DNA of 39,086 nucleotides from an uncultured Bacteroidales bacterium (GCA_902779165.1 CACZAN010000025.1:12885-51970), one strand, 5' to 3'. Positions 24,452 to 34,010 are shown, counted from the stretch's first letter. The notes: generated by a model not told the origin, from the letters alone. Made by a program: numbers and translations.

Positions 24452-27400
24452 CTTCACGATGAGCTTGCGGACGGTGCCATCGGTCATCCGGAGGACATTG
24501 ACGCCGCGCTGCAGGCGAGCGAGCTTGCGGCCTGCGGCATCGTAGATAGCTTCGACTCCGGGCAGTTCCTCGAGTTCAAGACCTCGGATGCCGTCGGCAA
24601 TGTTGGCGTAGTATTCGAGGTCACGGGCAGGCATGGTCTCATACTTCTCGCCCTCCCATCCGAGGAAGGTATAGCGGGCAGGATCGGCAGGAGTGTAGTC
24701 GCGCAAGACGAGCTGAGTGCCATAATCCACCTTGTCCTCGGCGAAGAGTTCCCGAGCGACATAGTAGCGGACGGAGTAGGTGTTCACGGTGAACGTTCCG
24801 GTTACGGTCACGTCGTGATCGGGCATCGTTGCCGGAATCTCGCTCCAGCCGCTGAAAGTGTAGCCTTCTTTCTGGGGCGCGGCCTCGGGAGTGATGGAGG
24901 TGTTGACTTCAATGTCCTGCTTCTTATAGACTTCTCCGTCAACGAGGTAGGTGAGGACAAATATCGACGGTTCGCGCACTTCTTCAAGTTCCCAGAGGAA
25001 GTAGGGATCCCAGCTGTAGCCGGCCTCGGGCACGCCTTCGTTTGCGATGTTCTCCACGAACCAGTAGGTGTTGGAACCCCAAGAGCCTGCAGGAGCGTTG
25101 GTGGCACGCACGGCATAGCGGTCGCCCTCCTTATACCATACCTGTCCTTCCCAGTTGTCGCGTGCCATCTGAGTGTTGGTGCTGATACTGCCGCGGGGCA
25201 CGATGTCGCCTGTGCTTTCGCCACTGAGGGTAGGATTGGTGAAATAGGCATCGGTGCTCCATCCGGGGCTGACGAAGAGGTCGTTGTTGCCGGTGCCCAC
25301 GTTGCCCTCAACGAGGGTGAAGGTGAAGATGTCTTGGTCGTACTTATCTACGGTGAGGACTCCCTCGCGGGTGAGGTAGTGCCGGGTGTCGGTGAACTGC
25401 TTGCCGTCGTAGGTGGTGAAGATACGGTACTTCTTACCCGAATGAATGGCGGCGAGGGCTGCCTTGTACTGGCTGTCGTTGACGGTGGGTTTCACGGGCT
25501 TGCCGACCATCACGAGGTGGAAGTCCGACCATACGGTCCAGTGGTCTCCGTGGGTCAGGTCTGCCCTGATACCGAGTTCTATGTCGCCGGCCTCAGTGAG
25601 ACTGAAGGCGAGGCTGTTCTGTCCGTTGCCCTGATCGAACCATGCGCGAGCCTGATCCAGGTCACTGGCTGTGCTTCTGGTGACGCGCACCAACCGTTCT
25701 GTCTGTTCGCCGGCAAAGATATGCGAAGTATAGTTCGAGCGTGTGAGGGCGGTGGCGTTGAAGAGGTAGTCCCCCGCAGGAAGTGCCACCTTCTGTGAGA
25801 GTTGCGCTTCGGGCTGGTCGATGAACTCTGCCACGCGGTTCTTGGCATCGAAGGTAGCGGGTTCATCGCTGAAGGTCCATCCGTCGGCATTCGCCACGGG
25901 AGAGGGGTTGTTGAGCAGGATGTTTGTGAGGTCGAGCGCCTTCAAGATAACCAGTTCCTCGGTTGCGAGGAATTCAACAAAGGCAGCACGCAGGTCCTCA
26001 GTAGCCTGAGTGACGACATCCATCGTCTTGGCCTGTGCCACGATGCCGTTCTGTTCCTGAATCGTATTCTTTATGCTGTTGAGGTCGAGTGGATTGCAGG
26101 TGTAGGATGTGGCGTCGGCCAGTAGGTTCTGTATGGCGTTGCGGACGTTGATGTAGGGTGAGATATCCACTGGATCAGGCTGCCCTTCGATGGAATATGG
26201 TGTCCACAACGGGTCTTCGGGCAGTTCCACGCTGAGGTCGTATGGCGTCAGTCGCTTATAGATGTACTGTGCACGCTTCTTGAGCCACGACTGCTGCTGG
26301 GCGATTTGGCTGGAATAGTTACGTCCGTCGCCCCAGTAGTTGGCATTCTCCAAGAAAGAGGAGTTGGCATAGTCGAAGTATTCCTGGCAGTAGTCCATCA
26401 GTTCTTCGACACTCTTCAGACGCATGAATCGTGTCCAGGCCTTATAGTAGGCACGATCCAGTGTTTCGCCAGCATTGCGCAGGGCAGTCCAAAGATCATT
26501 GCACTCCATTCTTTTGGCGGAGATGTAGTCGCTGGTGGCCCCTGTAGTGAAGTATCCGCCGTTCATCTCGTGGCCGAAGGACCAGTCGAGGTCCCAAACG
26601 GGTCCGAACTTCCAGAGGCTCTTATTATCGCCTATGCGTTCCTTATAAAGATAGGTGCTCTTGGGGTGCATCAGCTCCTGATTCATGATAAACTCATTGG
26701 TGAGGTAGAAGGCCGAGAATGTGTCGACCTCCACCCAGCGGGAAATATCCTCGCCCCAGGCGGCCGCATCGAGCATATCGTTGAAGTCGTTCATGATGTC
26801 TTCAGGAGTCAACGGGGTGTCTGCTCCGGGATCGTCGAATTCGGGCTCATGAATCTTCACGGGTACATCATAATAATAGGCGCGGTAGATGACCTCGTCG
26901 CTATAGGTGTCCAACTCGAGCATGGAAGCGTAGGTCTCGTCGTCAAGATCGATGCTATTGTTGTGGAAACCTATCTTCTCGGTGAAGTTATAGCTGCCAC
27001 GATACTCGCCGTTGATATAAAGGTTCACGGGCACGATATGATTGGCTCCGGCGGCTCCGGCGAGCTGCGCCACTTTCATACCGATAGCATTGGTCATCAT
27101 GGAACCTCCAATCTTGTTGGCCAGCAGAATCCAGCTTTTGCCCTTGGTCATTCCGAAAGGCTTCACGGAGCTCTCGAACTTCAGGCGATAGGGACTCTTG
27201 CCCCACATGCCATCCCAGCTGCTGTTGCCTCGTCCCTTGATTTGCATGGGTGTTTCTTCCATATCGGGGAAGACGCCGGCACCATCAACCTCGAAGGTGC
27301 CGTTGATGTAAGTGGTCTTACTGCCCGGAGGGGTGCCGGTCTCGGTCGTGATGTAAATCGTAGGAACACTCACGGCGCGGTCGGTGGGCCAGTCCACACT

Positions 27401-29023
27401 GACGGTGTAGCAGGTGCCGTAGGGCTGGAAGGCCATCGAGGAAGCGGGCTGCGGTTCCACGCCGGGATCAGGATCTCCGCCGTCGTCCACTCCAGCAATC
27501 TTCAGTGCCTCGGCAGGATCGAAGTCGGCTACGGGCTCGATGATGAATCGGTTGCCATCGTCAGGCTTATCCCATGAGTTGATAACAATCGTGGTGCCGT
27601 TGTTATTGAACCACCATGTCTGACTGTCATCGCTCTTTGTCTGCAGCATATAAAGGTATTCGCCATCGGGGTGGGTGTCGTCGAACGTGATGGGAGAACC
27701 CAACTCACTCACGAAAGAATTGCTGCTGTGGAGGAACTGCTTGTTGACGGGGCTGTAGAGATAATACGCCCCGTTGATGTCGAGGATAGCGAAGCGTTTC
27801 TCTTCCTCTTTAGCCTCGGGGCGATTTTGCCCTGCAGTGATGCCGGATTCGCTGTCGTTGAGCACGATTCCACCACGTTTGCAGGTCAGCGTGTAGAGTT
27901 TATTGTTGCTGAAGAGGCCAGACACCTTAAAGAGTTCCAGCTCTGAAAGGCAAAGGTAGTTCTTGTAAGCGGCTCGGGTACAAACAAGGCGGAAGTAGCT
28001 GTAGTCATCCTTCAGGTCTACAACGGGCGATGTCCACCAGGCCAACGTAGTCTGGGGCAGTCCGTCGTCCTCTGCGTTGAACTCCTTGATTTGCGTCCAT
28101 TTCTCACCGTCCTTGCTGACGTCAATGCGCAGTGCCGACGGCCAGCGTTCGTTGGCCGAACGGGTCTCGTAGCGGAACTGCAGGCGGTGCACGGCTTCAG
28201 GCAGCTTCACCTCCACCCAGGGACAGCTGTCGAGGGGCAAGGTGGGATAGCCACTGCCGCTCCATGTGGAATGGAAGAAGGTGTTCTCATCGCCATCGAG
28301 AATCATCGGAAGGTCCTCATTCTGAATGGTCGTGGGAGCATTCGTGGAAAGCATTTCTGCGGTAAGTGCCAGCTTCACGGCATTCTTATCCAGCCCTTCG
28401 TTCTCAGGATACGGATCCGAAACGGCAGGTTCCCTGACTGCTGAAGCCACCGTCGAAGCAGCCACACTTTCCTCGTCGGCAAGCGTCAATACCTGCCAAC
28501 CTTCGCGAGTGACGACATAGTCCACCGGCTCTGCAAAGCTGCGACGGGTGACCTTGCTGCGCTGGAGTTCGCGCCCCACATAGACCTTCGCCTCCTTGTC
28601 TGAAAGTTGGAAGCTGGGTGCCAGCCACTTGCCAATTCCCGGCACACTGGCGGTGATGAGTCCATTGGCACCGAACTCACAAGTGACATCGGTAAACACC
28701 TGACCGTTGAACTTGTTGTTGAATTTGAAGGACGTGATATAAGGCTTGTCCTTCGGGGAAAAGTGGCTCACGGAGTCCACCTTGGATGGATCGTAGGAAC
28801 GAATGCGACCATCAGTTGTTGTCACAGCCACTTGCATCTCGTCGACAACGTAGCTCTTGACGAGCGCTGGCGGATAGACGTCCAAGCGGCCATTAGGGAG
28901 ATAGACGAAAATGGTGTCTGCAGGAGCAGACTGCATCACGTCGGTGGCAGGTGCCTTCTGGGCACTGAGGCCTCCGATGAAAGTCATTAAGACAACAGCT
29001 AAAACTGTCAGGTAGCGGGTCAT
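24449..29023 (-). CDS. Secreted CotH-family multidomain protein
   Basis: A protein of 1524 residues. The start MTRYLTVLAVVLMTFIGGLSAQ gives a signal peptide. An ATG 14 codons upstream is excluded because it overlaps the promoter -7 box. Approximate domains: N-terminal Bacteroidetes module (25-200); F5/8 type C-like sugar-binding domain (225-360, LDGDENTFFHSTWSGSG); a ricin-like or glycan-contact module (365-480); CotH kinase-like domain (555-930, MQIKGRGNSSWDGMWGKSPYRLK and VWDLDWSFGHE); helical and jelly-roll regions; InlB-type repeats (1354-1430, EGYTFSGW and RYTFLGW); and a C-terminal type IX secretion-like tail (DAAGRKLARLQRGVNVLRM). In spore-formers and fungi CotH phosphorylates or decorates surface proteins; here surface display and carbohydrate binding are inferred. 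It follows the GH43 gene. Confidence 0.85.
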   Translation of the reverse strand: MTRYLTVLAVVLMTFIGGLSAQKAPATDVMQSAPADTIFVYLPNGRLDVYPPALVKSYVVDEMQVAVTTTDGRIRSYDPSKVDSVSHFSPKDKPYITSFKFNNKFNGQVFTDVTCEFGANGLITASVPGIGKWLAPSFQLSDKEAKVYVGRELQRSKVTRRSFAEPVDYVVTREGWQVLTLADEESVAASTVASAVREPAVSDPYPENEGLDKNAVKLALTAEMLSTNAPTTIQNEDLPMILDGDENTFFHSTWSGSGYPTLPLDSCPWVEVKLPEAVHRLQFRYETRSANERWPSALRIDVSKDGEKWTQIKEFNAEDDGLPQTTLAWWTSPVVDLKDDYSYFRLVCTRAAYKNYLCLSELELFKVSGLFSNNKLYTLTCKRGGIVLNDSESGITAGQNRPEAKEEEKRFAILDINGAYYLYSPVNKQFLHSSNSFVSELGSPITFDDTHPDGEYLYMLQTKSDDSQTWWFNNNGTTIVINSWDKPDDGNRFIIEPVADFDPAEALKIAGVDDGGDPDPGVEPQPASSMAFQPYGTCYTVSVDWPTDRAVSVPTIYITTETGTPPGSKTTYINGTFEVDGAGVFPDMEETPMQIKGRGNSSWDGMWGKSPYRLKFESSVKPFGMTKGKSWILLANKIGGSMMTNAIGMKVAQLAGAAGANHIVPVNLYINGEYRGSYNFTEKIGFHNNSIDLDDETYASMLELDTYSDEVIYRAYYYDVPVKIHEPEFDDPGADTPLTPEDIMNDFNDMLDAAAWGEDISRWVEVDTFSAFYLTNEFIMNQELMHPKSTYLYKERIGDNKSLWKFGPVWDLDWSFGHEMNGGYFTTGATSDYISAKRMECNDLWTALRNAGETLDRAYYKAWTRFMRLKSVEELMDYCQEYFDYANSSFLENANYWGDGRNYSSQIAQQQSWLKKRAQYIYKRLTPYDLSVELPEDPLWTPYSIEGQPDPVDISPYINVRNAIQNLLADATSYTCNPLDLNSIKNTIQEQNGIVAQAKTMDVVTQATEDLRAAFVEFLATEELVILKALDLTNILLNNPSPVANADGWTFSDEPATFDAKNRVAEFIDQPEAQLSQKVALPAGDYLFNATALTRSNYTSHIFAGEQTERLVRVTRSTASDLDQARAWFDQGNGQNSLAFSLTEAGDIELGIRADLTHGDHWTVWSDFHLVMVGKPVKPTVNDSQYKAALAAIHSGKKYRIFTTYDGKQFTDTRHYLTREGVLTVDKYDQDIFTFTLVEGNVGTGNNDLFVSPGWSTDAYFTNPTLSGESTGDIVPRGSISTNTQMARDNWEGQVWYKEGDRYAVRATNAPAGSWGSNTYWFVENIANEGVPEAGYSWDPYFLWELEEVREPSIFVLTYLVDGEVYKKQDIEVNTSITPEAAPQKEGYTFSGWSEIPATMPDHDVTVTGTFTVNTYSVRYYVARELFAEDKVDYGTQLVLRDYTPADPARYTFLGWEGEKYETMPARDLEYYANIADGIRGLELEELPGVEAIYDAAGRKLARLQRGVNVLRMTDGTVRKLIVK

Positions 29024-29052
29024 AATTGTTACGGTTTCTGCATATTTCGGGG

Positions 29053-29084
29053 CAAAAGTATGCATAAATCAGACTCGCGCCAAA
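29053..29084 (-). promoter_or_regulatory. Promoter of the CotH-family gene
   Basis: On the minus strand TACTTTTG (29053-29060) is the -7 box and TTTG (29081-29084) the -33 box, with exactly 20 nt between them. It gives a leader of about 25 nt to the ATG at 29023 and lies in the gap after the GH43 gene, so CotH can be expressed separately. Confidence 0.75.
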
Positions 29085-29131
29085 CTTTTTGTGTTAAAAA
29101 AAGGTTTACGGGCGCCCGCGAGCGTAGTTTT

Positions 29132-31738
29132 TTACCGCCTGATGGTTTTGCGCACACTTCCATCAGGATAACGAAGCAGCAGAATTCCGCGTTGAGAGGC
29201 CGAAACACGCTGTCCGAGAAGATTGAAGCGCACAGCCTGCGCAGCAGCACCCTTGGAATTGGCTTCCGGTTCGGAAATGCCATCGAACTCAACGGTGAAT
29301 TCCGCAGTGGAAAAACGCGAAGCTTCCATTCGGCCATTGAGGCGCTGAACGCCCCAGGTGTAATGTCCGGCAGGCAACTTCATTACCGCTTCCGTAGCTG
29401 TTCCGCAGTTACCGGGAGCCAGCACTTTGCGGCGTCCGGCGAAGTCACCGTCGACGAACGAACGCACATTGCCATAAAGACGGCCCTGGTCATCGCGCAC
29501 AAAAATCTCGTATGTGTGATTCTTCAGACCGCGATTCCACGTCAGATACACCATGCTTCCCTCCACATGGCTCTCAAGACCGGTGGGGGGCTGCAGCGTG
29601 CTTGATGATGTGTAGGGATTATAGGACACCGACAGCAGATAACCCGACTCTCGGGGGAAGAGATGACTGTCGTCCACCTTGCCAGTAGTGACGAGGTCAG
29701 GCAGACCATCGACATTCCAGTCAAGGAAGGTTGTAGCGGCAGAGGCGCCAGCACCATAACGGCGACGATGCGTGAACGAGCCCTTCGAAGAGCCTTGCCA
29801 GACGGCACCTGTAGCAGCCGCAAACGCCTCGTTCTGACCTTGATAGAGGAAGTCGGCATTGCCGTCGCCATTCAGGTCGAAGAGGTTGGCGGCAGAGGGC
29901 GAGAAGTTCCCATTCCTACCATCCAGCTCCAAGCCCGAGGACACAGAGGGGGCAAAATGACCTTCTCCGTCGTTCAGGCACAATGTGCCCTGATCCCCCA
30001 CACAAATAATGTCGAGTGCGCTGTCGTTGTTCACGTCGGCAACAGCAACTCCGCCGTCCGTGGGAACCGGGCATGTGGTCATCCAATTCACAGGAATGAA
30101 AGCCCCCGTGGCAAAGTCCTGCAGGAACAGTTCGGCCGACGCAGCGGAGTAAGTAAAGATATCAGGATGACCATCAGCATTGAAGTCTGCCGTAAGAACC
30201 TGGGAATAAGAGACGTCAGCACCGGCAAAGGGTACCTGTCGGAAAGTGAGTGGAGAGCCTTCGAACGGCTTCGCAGAACGTTGGGAATAGAGGATGACAT
30301 TCTTCCCATGGGGGCCGACGGCGATGATGTCTGTATGGCCGTCGCCATTCACATCCGCCACAGCGGCTGCCGTGAGGTCAGCCAGCGCCTCGCCTTCAAG
30401 CCGAAGGGTGCTGTCGGGCTGGACGTAATAAACGCCATTGGCGGCCCCATCGGGGTTGTAGGTCGGGTCGGCTTCGCTGAGCACCACCAGTTCCAAGCTC
30501 CCATCGCCATCGAAATCTGCGGGAACGACAGCAGGGTGAACGCCTGTTTGCAAACCATTGGGAGCTGTTGTCCACTGGCCGTCGTCACCTCTGCGAAGGA
30601 CAGCATTCCAAGGAGTTACGGTTCCTTCCTTATTCGTCCGATGACCCGCCACAACGAGACCGAGTTGTCCCTCATTGTTAAGGTCTACAGGCACCAGCGT
30701 TCCCTCTTCCACGCCCCACGAGGCGTACACCTTATCCACATCCAGGCTGAAGGGTGCCACGACAGGTGCTTTCAGTTCCGTGCTCGAGGCTCCCGTTCCT
30801 TCGATATAGGGCCAGCCATTGCTCGTCCATTTCACTTCGTCAAGCCAAGCTACACGGCCTTTGTCAGGATTCGAGCGCATATATCCATGATATGTCATCC
30901 AGGTCCTGCCCGTCTCGTCCTCGAGTATTCGCGAGTTATGTCCAGGGGCGATGCAAGGGTCGTTGCTGGTGAGGAACAAGGTGTATTCATTATCCAGCAT
31001 TCTCTTTCCGTTTCTGGTCGTATAGGGCCCCATGATCGAGGTAGAACGCCCTACGACAGTCTCGTAGGTGCTGCGTTCGCCCTCGCAACAAGCTCCGATG
31101 CTGCAGAAAAGATAGTAGTACCGGCCACGTTTATAAATATAAGGTGCTTCGAAGCGGGTGCCGGCTATCTCACGCTTGCGACTGGCGTTCTTTACGGCAA
31201 GCCCGTCGGCAGTCAGTTCCACGAGCCAGATGCCGTTCCAACTACCCCAGACAAGGTACTTTCGGCCATTGTCCTCGATGTAATTGGGATCGATGCTGTT
31301 CTCCACGCCGATTTCTGCGCTGGTGAAGAGCTTGCCCTCCTCACCCGCGATGAAGTAGGGCCCTTCAGGTTTCGCAGCTGTAGCGACTCCAATGCTGGCG
31401 GTTTTTCCCCCACCCCATTTCGAGAGGGCAAAGTACATCACATAGCGCCCATCCTGCTTGGTCACACATGGTGCCCAATAGACATCAACACCTTCCACGA
31501 AAGTGGGACGCTTGCCGCCGTCGAACACCTGCCGGAGATACTTCCAGTGAACCATATCCGTCGAGCGGTAGACATGCTCGGCGGTGGAGAAAAGATAATA
31601 GTAGCCGTCATTGCCCTTGATGATGGAAGGGTCGGGCGCATCCTCGGCGATAATGGGATTCTTGTATTTGGCCGCTTGAAGATGAGCTATCGCGGAGACC
31701 GCGAACAACATCAACATTGTAAAAAGAGTTTTACGCAT
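29132..31738 (-). CDS. Secreted GH43-like glycosidase with VCBS/FG-GAP repeats
   Basis: A protein of 868 residues. The start MRKTLFTMLMLFAVSAIAHLQA gives a signal peptide (an ATG nine codons upstream is less good). A GH43-type five-bladed propeller (about 23-320) shows the three acidic positions: DAPDPSII, NSIDPNYIED and FEAPYIYKR. It most resembles arabinanase or arabinofuranosidase members acting on plant arabinan or arabinoxylan. About 330-690 is a second propeller of VCBS/FG-GAP calcium-binding repeats (DFDGDGSLELVV, DVNGDGHTDIIAVG, DFNADGHPDIFTYS, DLNGDGNADFLYQG). A fibronectin III-like domain follows (PPTGLESHVEGSMVYLTWNRG), then a type IX-like tail (NLLGQRVSASQRGILLLRYPDG). No SusCD pair is adjacent. 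The substrate is inferred. Confidence 0.85.
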   Translation of the reverse strand: MRKTLFTMLMLFAVSAIAHLQAAKYKNPIIAEDAPDPSIIKGNDGYYYLFSTAEHVYRSTDMVHWKYLRQVFDGGKRPTFVEGVDVYWAPCVTKQDGRYVMYFALSKWGGGKTASIGVATAAKPEGPYFIAGEEGKLFTSAEIGVENSIDPNYIEDNGRKYLVWGSWNGIWLVELTADGLAVKNASRKREIAGTRFEAPYIYKRGRYYYLFCSIGACCEGERSTYETVVGRSTSIMGPYTTRNGKRMLDNEYTLFLTSNDPCIAPGHNSRILEDETGRTWMTYHGYMRSNPDKGRVAWLDEVKWTSNGWPYIEGTGASSTELKAPVVAPFSLDVDKVYASWGVEEGTLVPVDLNNEGQLGLVVAGHRTNKEGTVTPWNAVLRRGDDGQWTTAPNGLQTGVHPAVVPADFDGDGSLELVVLSEADPTYNPDGAANGVYYVQPDSTLRLEGEALADLTAAAVADVNGDGHTDIIAVGPHGKNVILYSQRSAKPFEGSPLTFRQVPFAGADVSYSQVLTADFNADGHPDIFTYSAASAELFLQDFATGAFIPVNWMTTCPVPTDGGVAVADVNNDSALDIICVGDQGTLCLNDGEGHFAPSVSSGLELDGRNGNFSPSAANLFDLNGDGNADFLYQGQNEAFAAATGAVWQGSSKGSFTHRRRYGAGASAATTFLDWNVDGLPDLVTTGKVDDSHLFPRESGYLLSVSYNPYTSSSTLQPPTGLESHVEGSMVYLTWNRGLKNHTYEIFVRDDQGRLYGNVRSFVDGDFAGRRKVLAPGNCGTATEAVMKLPAGHYTWGVQRLNGRMEASRFSTAEFTVEFDGISEPEANSKGAAAQAVRFNLLGQRVSASQRGILLLRYPDGSVRKTIRR

Positions 31739-31891
31739 AGTATTTGTCTTATACCTTATATTCAATATAAAAATGAGCCGTTGGGTGCTGTTTTTTTAGT
31801 CGTTAGAGGACGTTTTTCAGCTTTTTGCTACACAAACATAGGTATTTTATTTCACTTTCGATACTTTTTTCTTATTTTTTTGCTTCTTTTC

Positions 31892-31922
31892 TTGTCCATT
31901 GGCGGGAAAATATCTATTTTTG
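31892..31922 (+). promoter_or_regulatory. Promoter of resB-ccsA
   Basis: TATTTTTG (31915-31922) matches the -7 box and TTG (31892-31894) lies 20 nt upstream. The leader to the GTG start is about 125 nt and contains an inverted repeat (ATTCGGAT 31930-31937, ATCCGAAT 31987-31994). Confidence 0.65.
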
Positions 31923-32053
31923 CACAGAGATTCGGATAAATCTATGATTCTGTGTCCCAACCTTCGTACTTCCGACATTATAAATCATCCGAATACTCTA
32001 AACTATTAACATTAAACTTTAAACTAAAAACTTTAAACTAAAAATAACTCACC

Positions 32054-33142
32054 GTGTGGAATAAACCTTGGACAATGAAAGAGGGCTTCGTCATAGGCGG
32101 AGGCTTCATCGTGGCAGGTCTGCTTCTGGAGTTGCTGGTCGGTTCTGTCAACTGGGCGGCTTTTGTCTGGCCCATCAACCTTTTCATTCTGGCGGCCTTC
32201 CTGCTGATTATCTGCGTCGCCGCCATCATTCGTAAGAATAACTACCCCCTGCATTTTCTTACCACGCATCGCGCCGCAGTACCCGCTTTGGTTTATGCCG
32301 TAGGGCTCACCATCATCATGGGCCTGACGCGACAGACGGACGATGGTGGCTGGTTCAGCGATATGCTGACGTTCTGGCCCTTCGTGCTCATCTATACATA
32401 CATCGAATTCCTTCTGGGGCTGATTATCATCCGTCGCCTCAGCCACATGTTCCGTCACAAGAAACATCACCACTCCACCACCCGTCGCAGCTGGCGCCAC
32501 GATATAGCGTTCCTGCTGAACCACGTCGGCCTTTTCATCACCCTGCTTTGTGCCACACTCGGAAATCCTGACATGCACCGGATGAGACTCGTGGCCAATC
32601 AGGGCGAGACGCAGTGGCAAGGCATTGACGATGAGATGCGAACCGTGGAACTGCCGGTGGGTATCAAGCTCCAGCACTTCATCCTTGAGGAATATCCCGA
32701 TGGTTCGCCGCGCCGCTTCGCCTCGGAGATACAGATCTTCACCCGCAACGGAAAGAAATACGCCGCCACGGTCGACGTCAACAAGCCCGTGAAATTCGCC
32801 GGATGGAAAATCTATCAGTATGGCTACGATGTGGAACGTATCGCACAATCCGAGTACAGCATCCTCGAAGTCGTCAGCGACCCGTGGCTGCCAGCTGTCT
32901 ATGTGGGTATCTTTATGATGCTCGCCGGCGCCCTCAGCCTCTTCCTCATCCGCAGTACGGCTGCTGCCGGCATCAGCAGGGAGGAACTGGAGAAGGAGCG
33001 CAAAGCGCGTCGGGAGAAGAAAGCACGCGAGGCCGAGAAGCGCAAACTCGCAGAAGAGTTCCGAGGAGAGCACCATCACCACCACCATCACCATCATGGA
33101 GGCGACAGCGACTCCCACTCCCACTATCACACTGAACGATAG
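32054..33142 (+). CDS. resB: ResB-like cytochrome c biogenesis protein with His-rich tail
   Basis: A protein of 362 residues starting at GTG (MWNKPWTMKEGFVIGGG, the conserved start in relatives). It has four N-terminal membrane segments (about 15-30, 38-58, 76-92, 110-130), a further segment near 172, an extracytoplasmic ResB domain (MRTVELPVGIKLQHFILEEYPDG; KPVKFAGWKIYQYGYD) and a final membrane helix (about 283-303). It belongs to system II cytochrome c maturation, delivering reduced apocytochrome and haem with CcsA. The end is Lys/Arg/Glu-rich, followed by nine consecutive His and DSDSHSHYH, which could bind metal or haem. ccsA follows after 97 bp of TTTCGA-type repeats. In many Bacteroidetes nrfHA lies upstream of this pair; here it does not. 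Confidence 0.88.
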   Translation: MWNKPWTMKEGFVIGGGFIVAGLLLELLVGSVNWAAFVWPINLFILAAFLLIICVAAIIRKNNYPLHFLTTHRAAVPALVYAVGLTIIMGLTRQTDDGGWFSDMLTFWPFVLIYTYIEFLLGLIIIRRLSHMFRHKKHHHSTTRRSWRHDIAFLLNHVGLFITLLCATLGNPDMHRMRLVANQGETQWQGIDDEMRTVELPVGIKLQHFILEEYPDGSPRRFASEIQIFTRNGKKYAATVDVNKPVKFAGWKIYQYGYDVERIAQSEYSILEVVSDPWLPAVYVGIFMMLAGALSLFLIRSTAAAGISREELEKERKARREKKAREAEKRKLAEEFRGEHHHHHHHHHGGDSDSHSHYHTER

Positions 33143-33239
33143 GTCTTATTTCGAGATTTCGAGTTTTTTCCTTTTCGACATTTCGATATTTCGATATTTC
33201 GACATTCCAAATAATAATTTCAACATTTCAACTTCCAAT

Positions 33240-34010
33240 ATGTCTTGGTCATCATTTATCATCTTTGCTATCATCGCTGTCCTGCTGTGGGCGGTAGGTG
33301 CTTTCTTTGCCCTTAGAGGAAAGAGGAAGGGAGCGGTCGGCACCACGCTTGCCGGTCTGGTAGTCTTCTTCGCATTCATCATAGGAATGTGGATATCCCT
33401 GCAACGTCCACCCCTCCGCACCTTAGGCGAGACCCGCCTGTGGTACTCCTTTTTCTTATCGCTGGTGGGGCTCATCGTGTATGTCCGCTGGCGCTACAAC
33501 TGGATACTCTCCTTCTCCACCATCCTCTCCACCGTCTTCATCTGTGTGAACCTCTTCAAGCCCGAGATTCACGACCAGACACTGATGCCCGCCCTTCAGA
33601 GCCCCTGGTTCGCGCCCCACGTCATTGTCTATATGTTCGCCTACGCGATGCTTGGCGCAGCCACCCTCATGGCCATCTATTATCTGGTGCATCCCCGCAC
33701 GGCCATCGCACGCTCCCTCGACGACCTTGTCCGCGTGGGCCTCGCGTTCCTCACCTTCGGCATGCTTTTCGGAGCCCTGTGGGCGAAGGAGGCATGGGGG
33801 CACTACTGGTCATGGGACCCCAAGGAGACATGGGCCGCCATCACCTGGCTCGCCTACCTCGTCTTCATCCATTACCGACAGCTCCCCAAACATCGTCCGC
33901 AGCTCGCCCTCTGGATGCTCGTCGTCTGCTTCATCCTGCTGCAAGTCTGCTGGTGGGGCATCAACTACCTCCCCTCCGCCCAAGGAGGTGCCAGCGTACA
34001 CGTTTATTAA
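33240..34010 (+). CDS. ccsA: Cytochrome c assembly protein, CcsA/CcmC-type haem handling
   Basis: A protein of 256 residues starting MSWSSFIIFAIIAVLLWAVGAFF. The long open frame upstream belongs to the resB end and intergenic repeats. Eight or so membrane segments are visible. The tryptophan-rich haem-handling motif WGHYWSWDPKETWAAITW is near residue 178-195, with conserved His residues at FAPHVIVYMFAY and VFIHYR. Together with ResB it forms the system II haem lyase that attaches haem to CXXCH cytochromes on the outer face of the inner membrane. Confidence 0.92.
   Translation: MSWSSFIIFAIIAVLLWAVGAFFALRGKRKGAVGTTLAGLVVFFAFIIGMWISLQRPPLRTLGETRLWYSFFLSLVGLIVYVRWRYNWILSFSTILSTVFICVNLFKPEIHDQTLMPALQSPWFAPHVIVYMFAYAMLGAATLMAIYYLVHPRTAIARSLDDLVRVGLAFLTFGMLFGALWAKEAWGHYWSWDPKETWAAITWLAYLVFIHYRQLPKHRPQLALWMLVVCFILLQVCWWGINYLPSAQGGASVHVY

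Noticed and set aside
26306-27577. Antisense open frame (423 residues) opposite the CotH gene
   Set aside because: The CotH motifs lie on the other strand and this reading shows no family features. The same applies to 24320-25798.
29087-29131. Terminator after the GH43 gene
   Set aside because: A GGGCGCCC palindrome and a T run are present, but the palindrome has no room for a loop and the T run is displaced.
29663-31939. Long antisense open frame (758 residues) opposite the GH43 gene
   Set aside because: The minus strand encodes a coherent GH43/VCBS protein with motifs and signal peptide; the plus reading has no recognisable domain and follows from codon bias.
32033-33130. Minus-strand open frame of 365 residues opposite resB
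   Set aside because: The plus-strand ResB has membrane segments, conserved domain and promoter; the minus frame is an acidic, featureless shadow.
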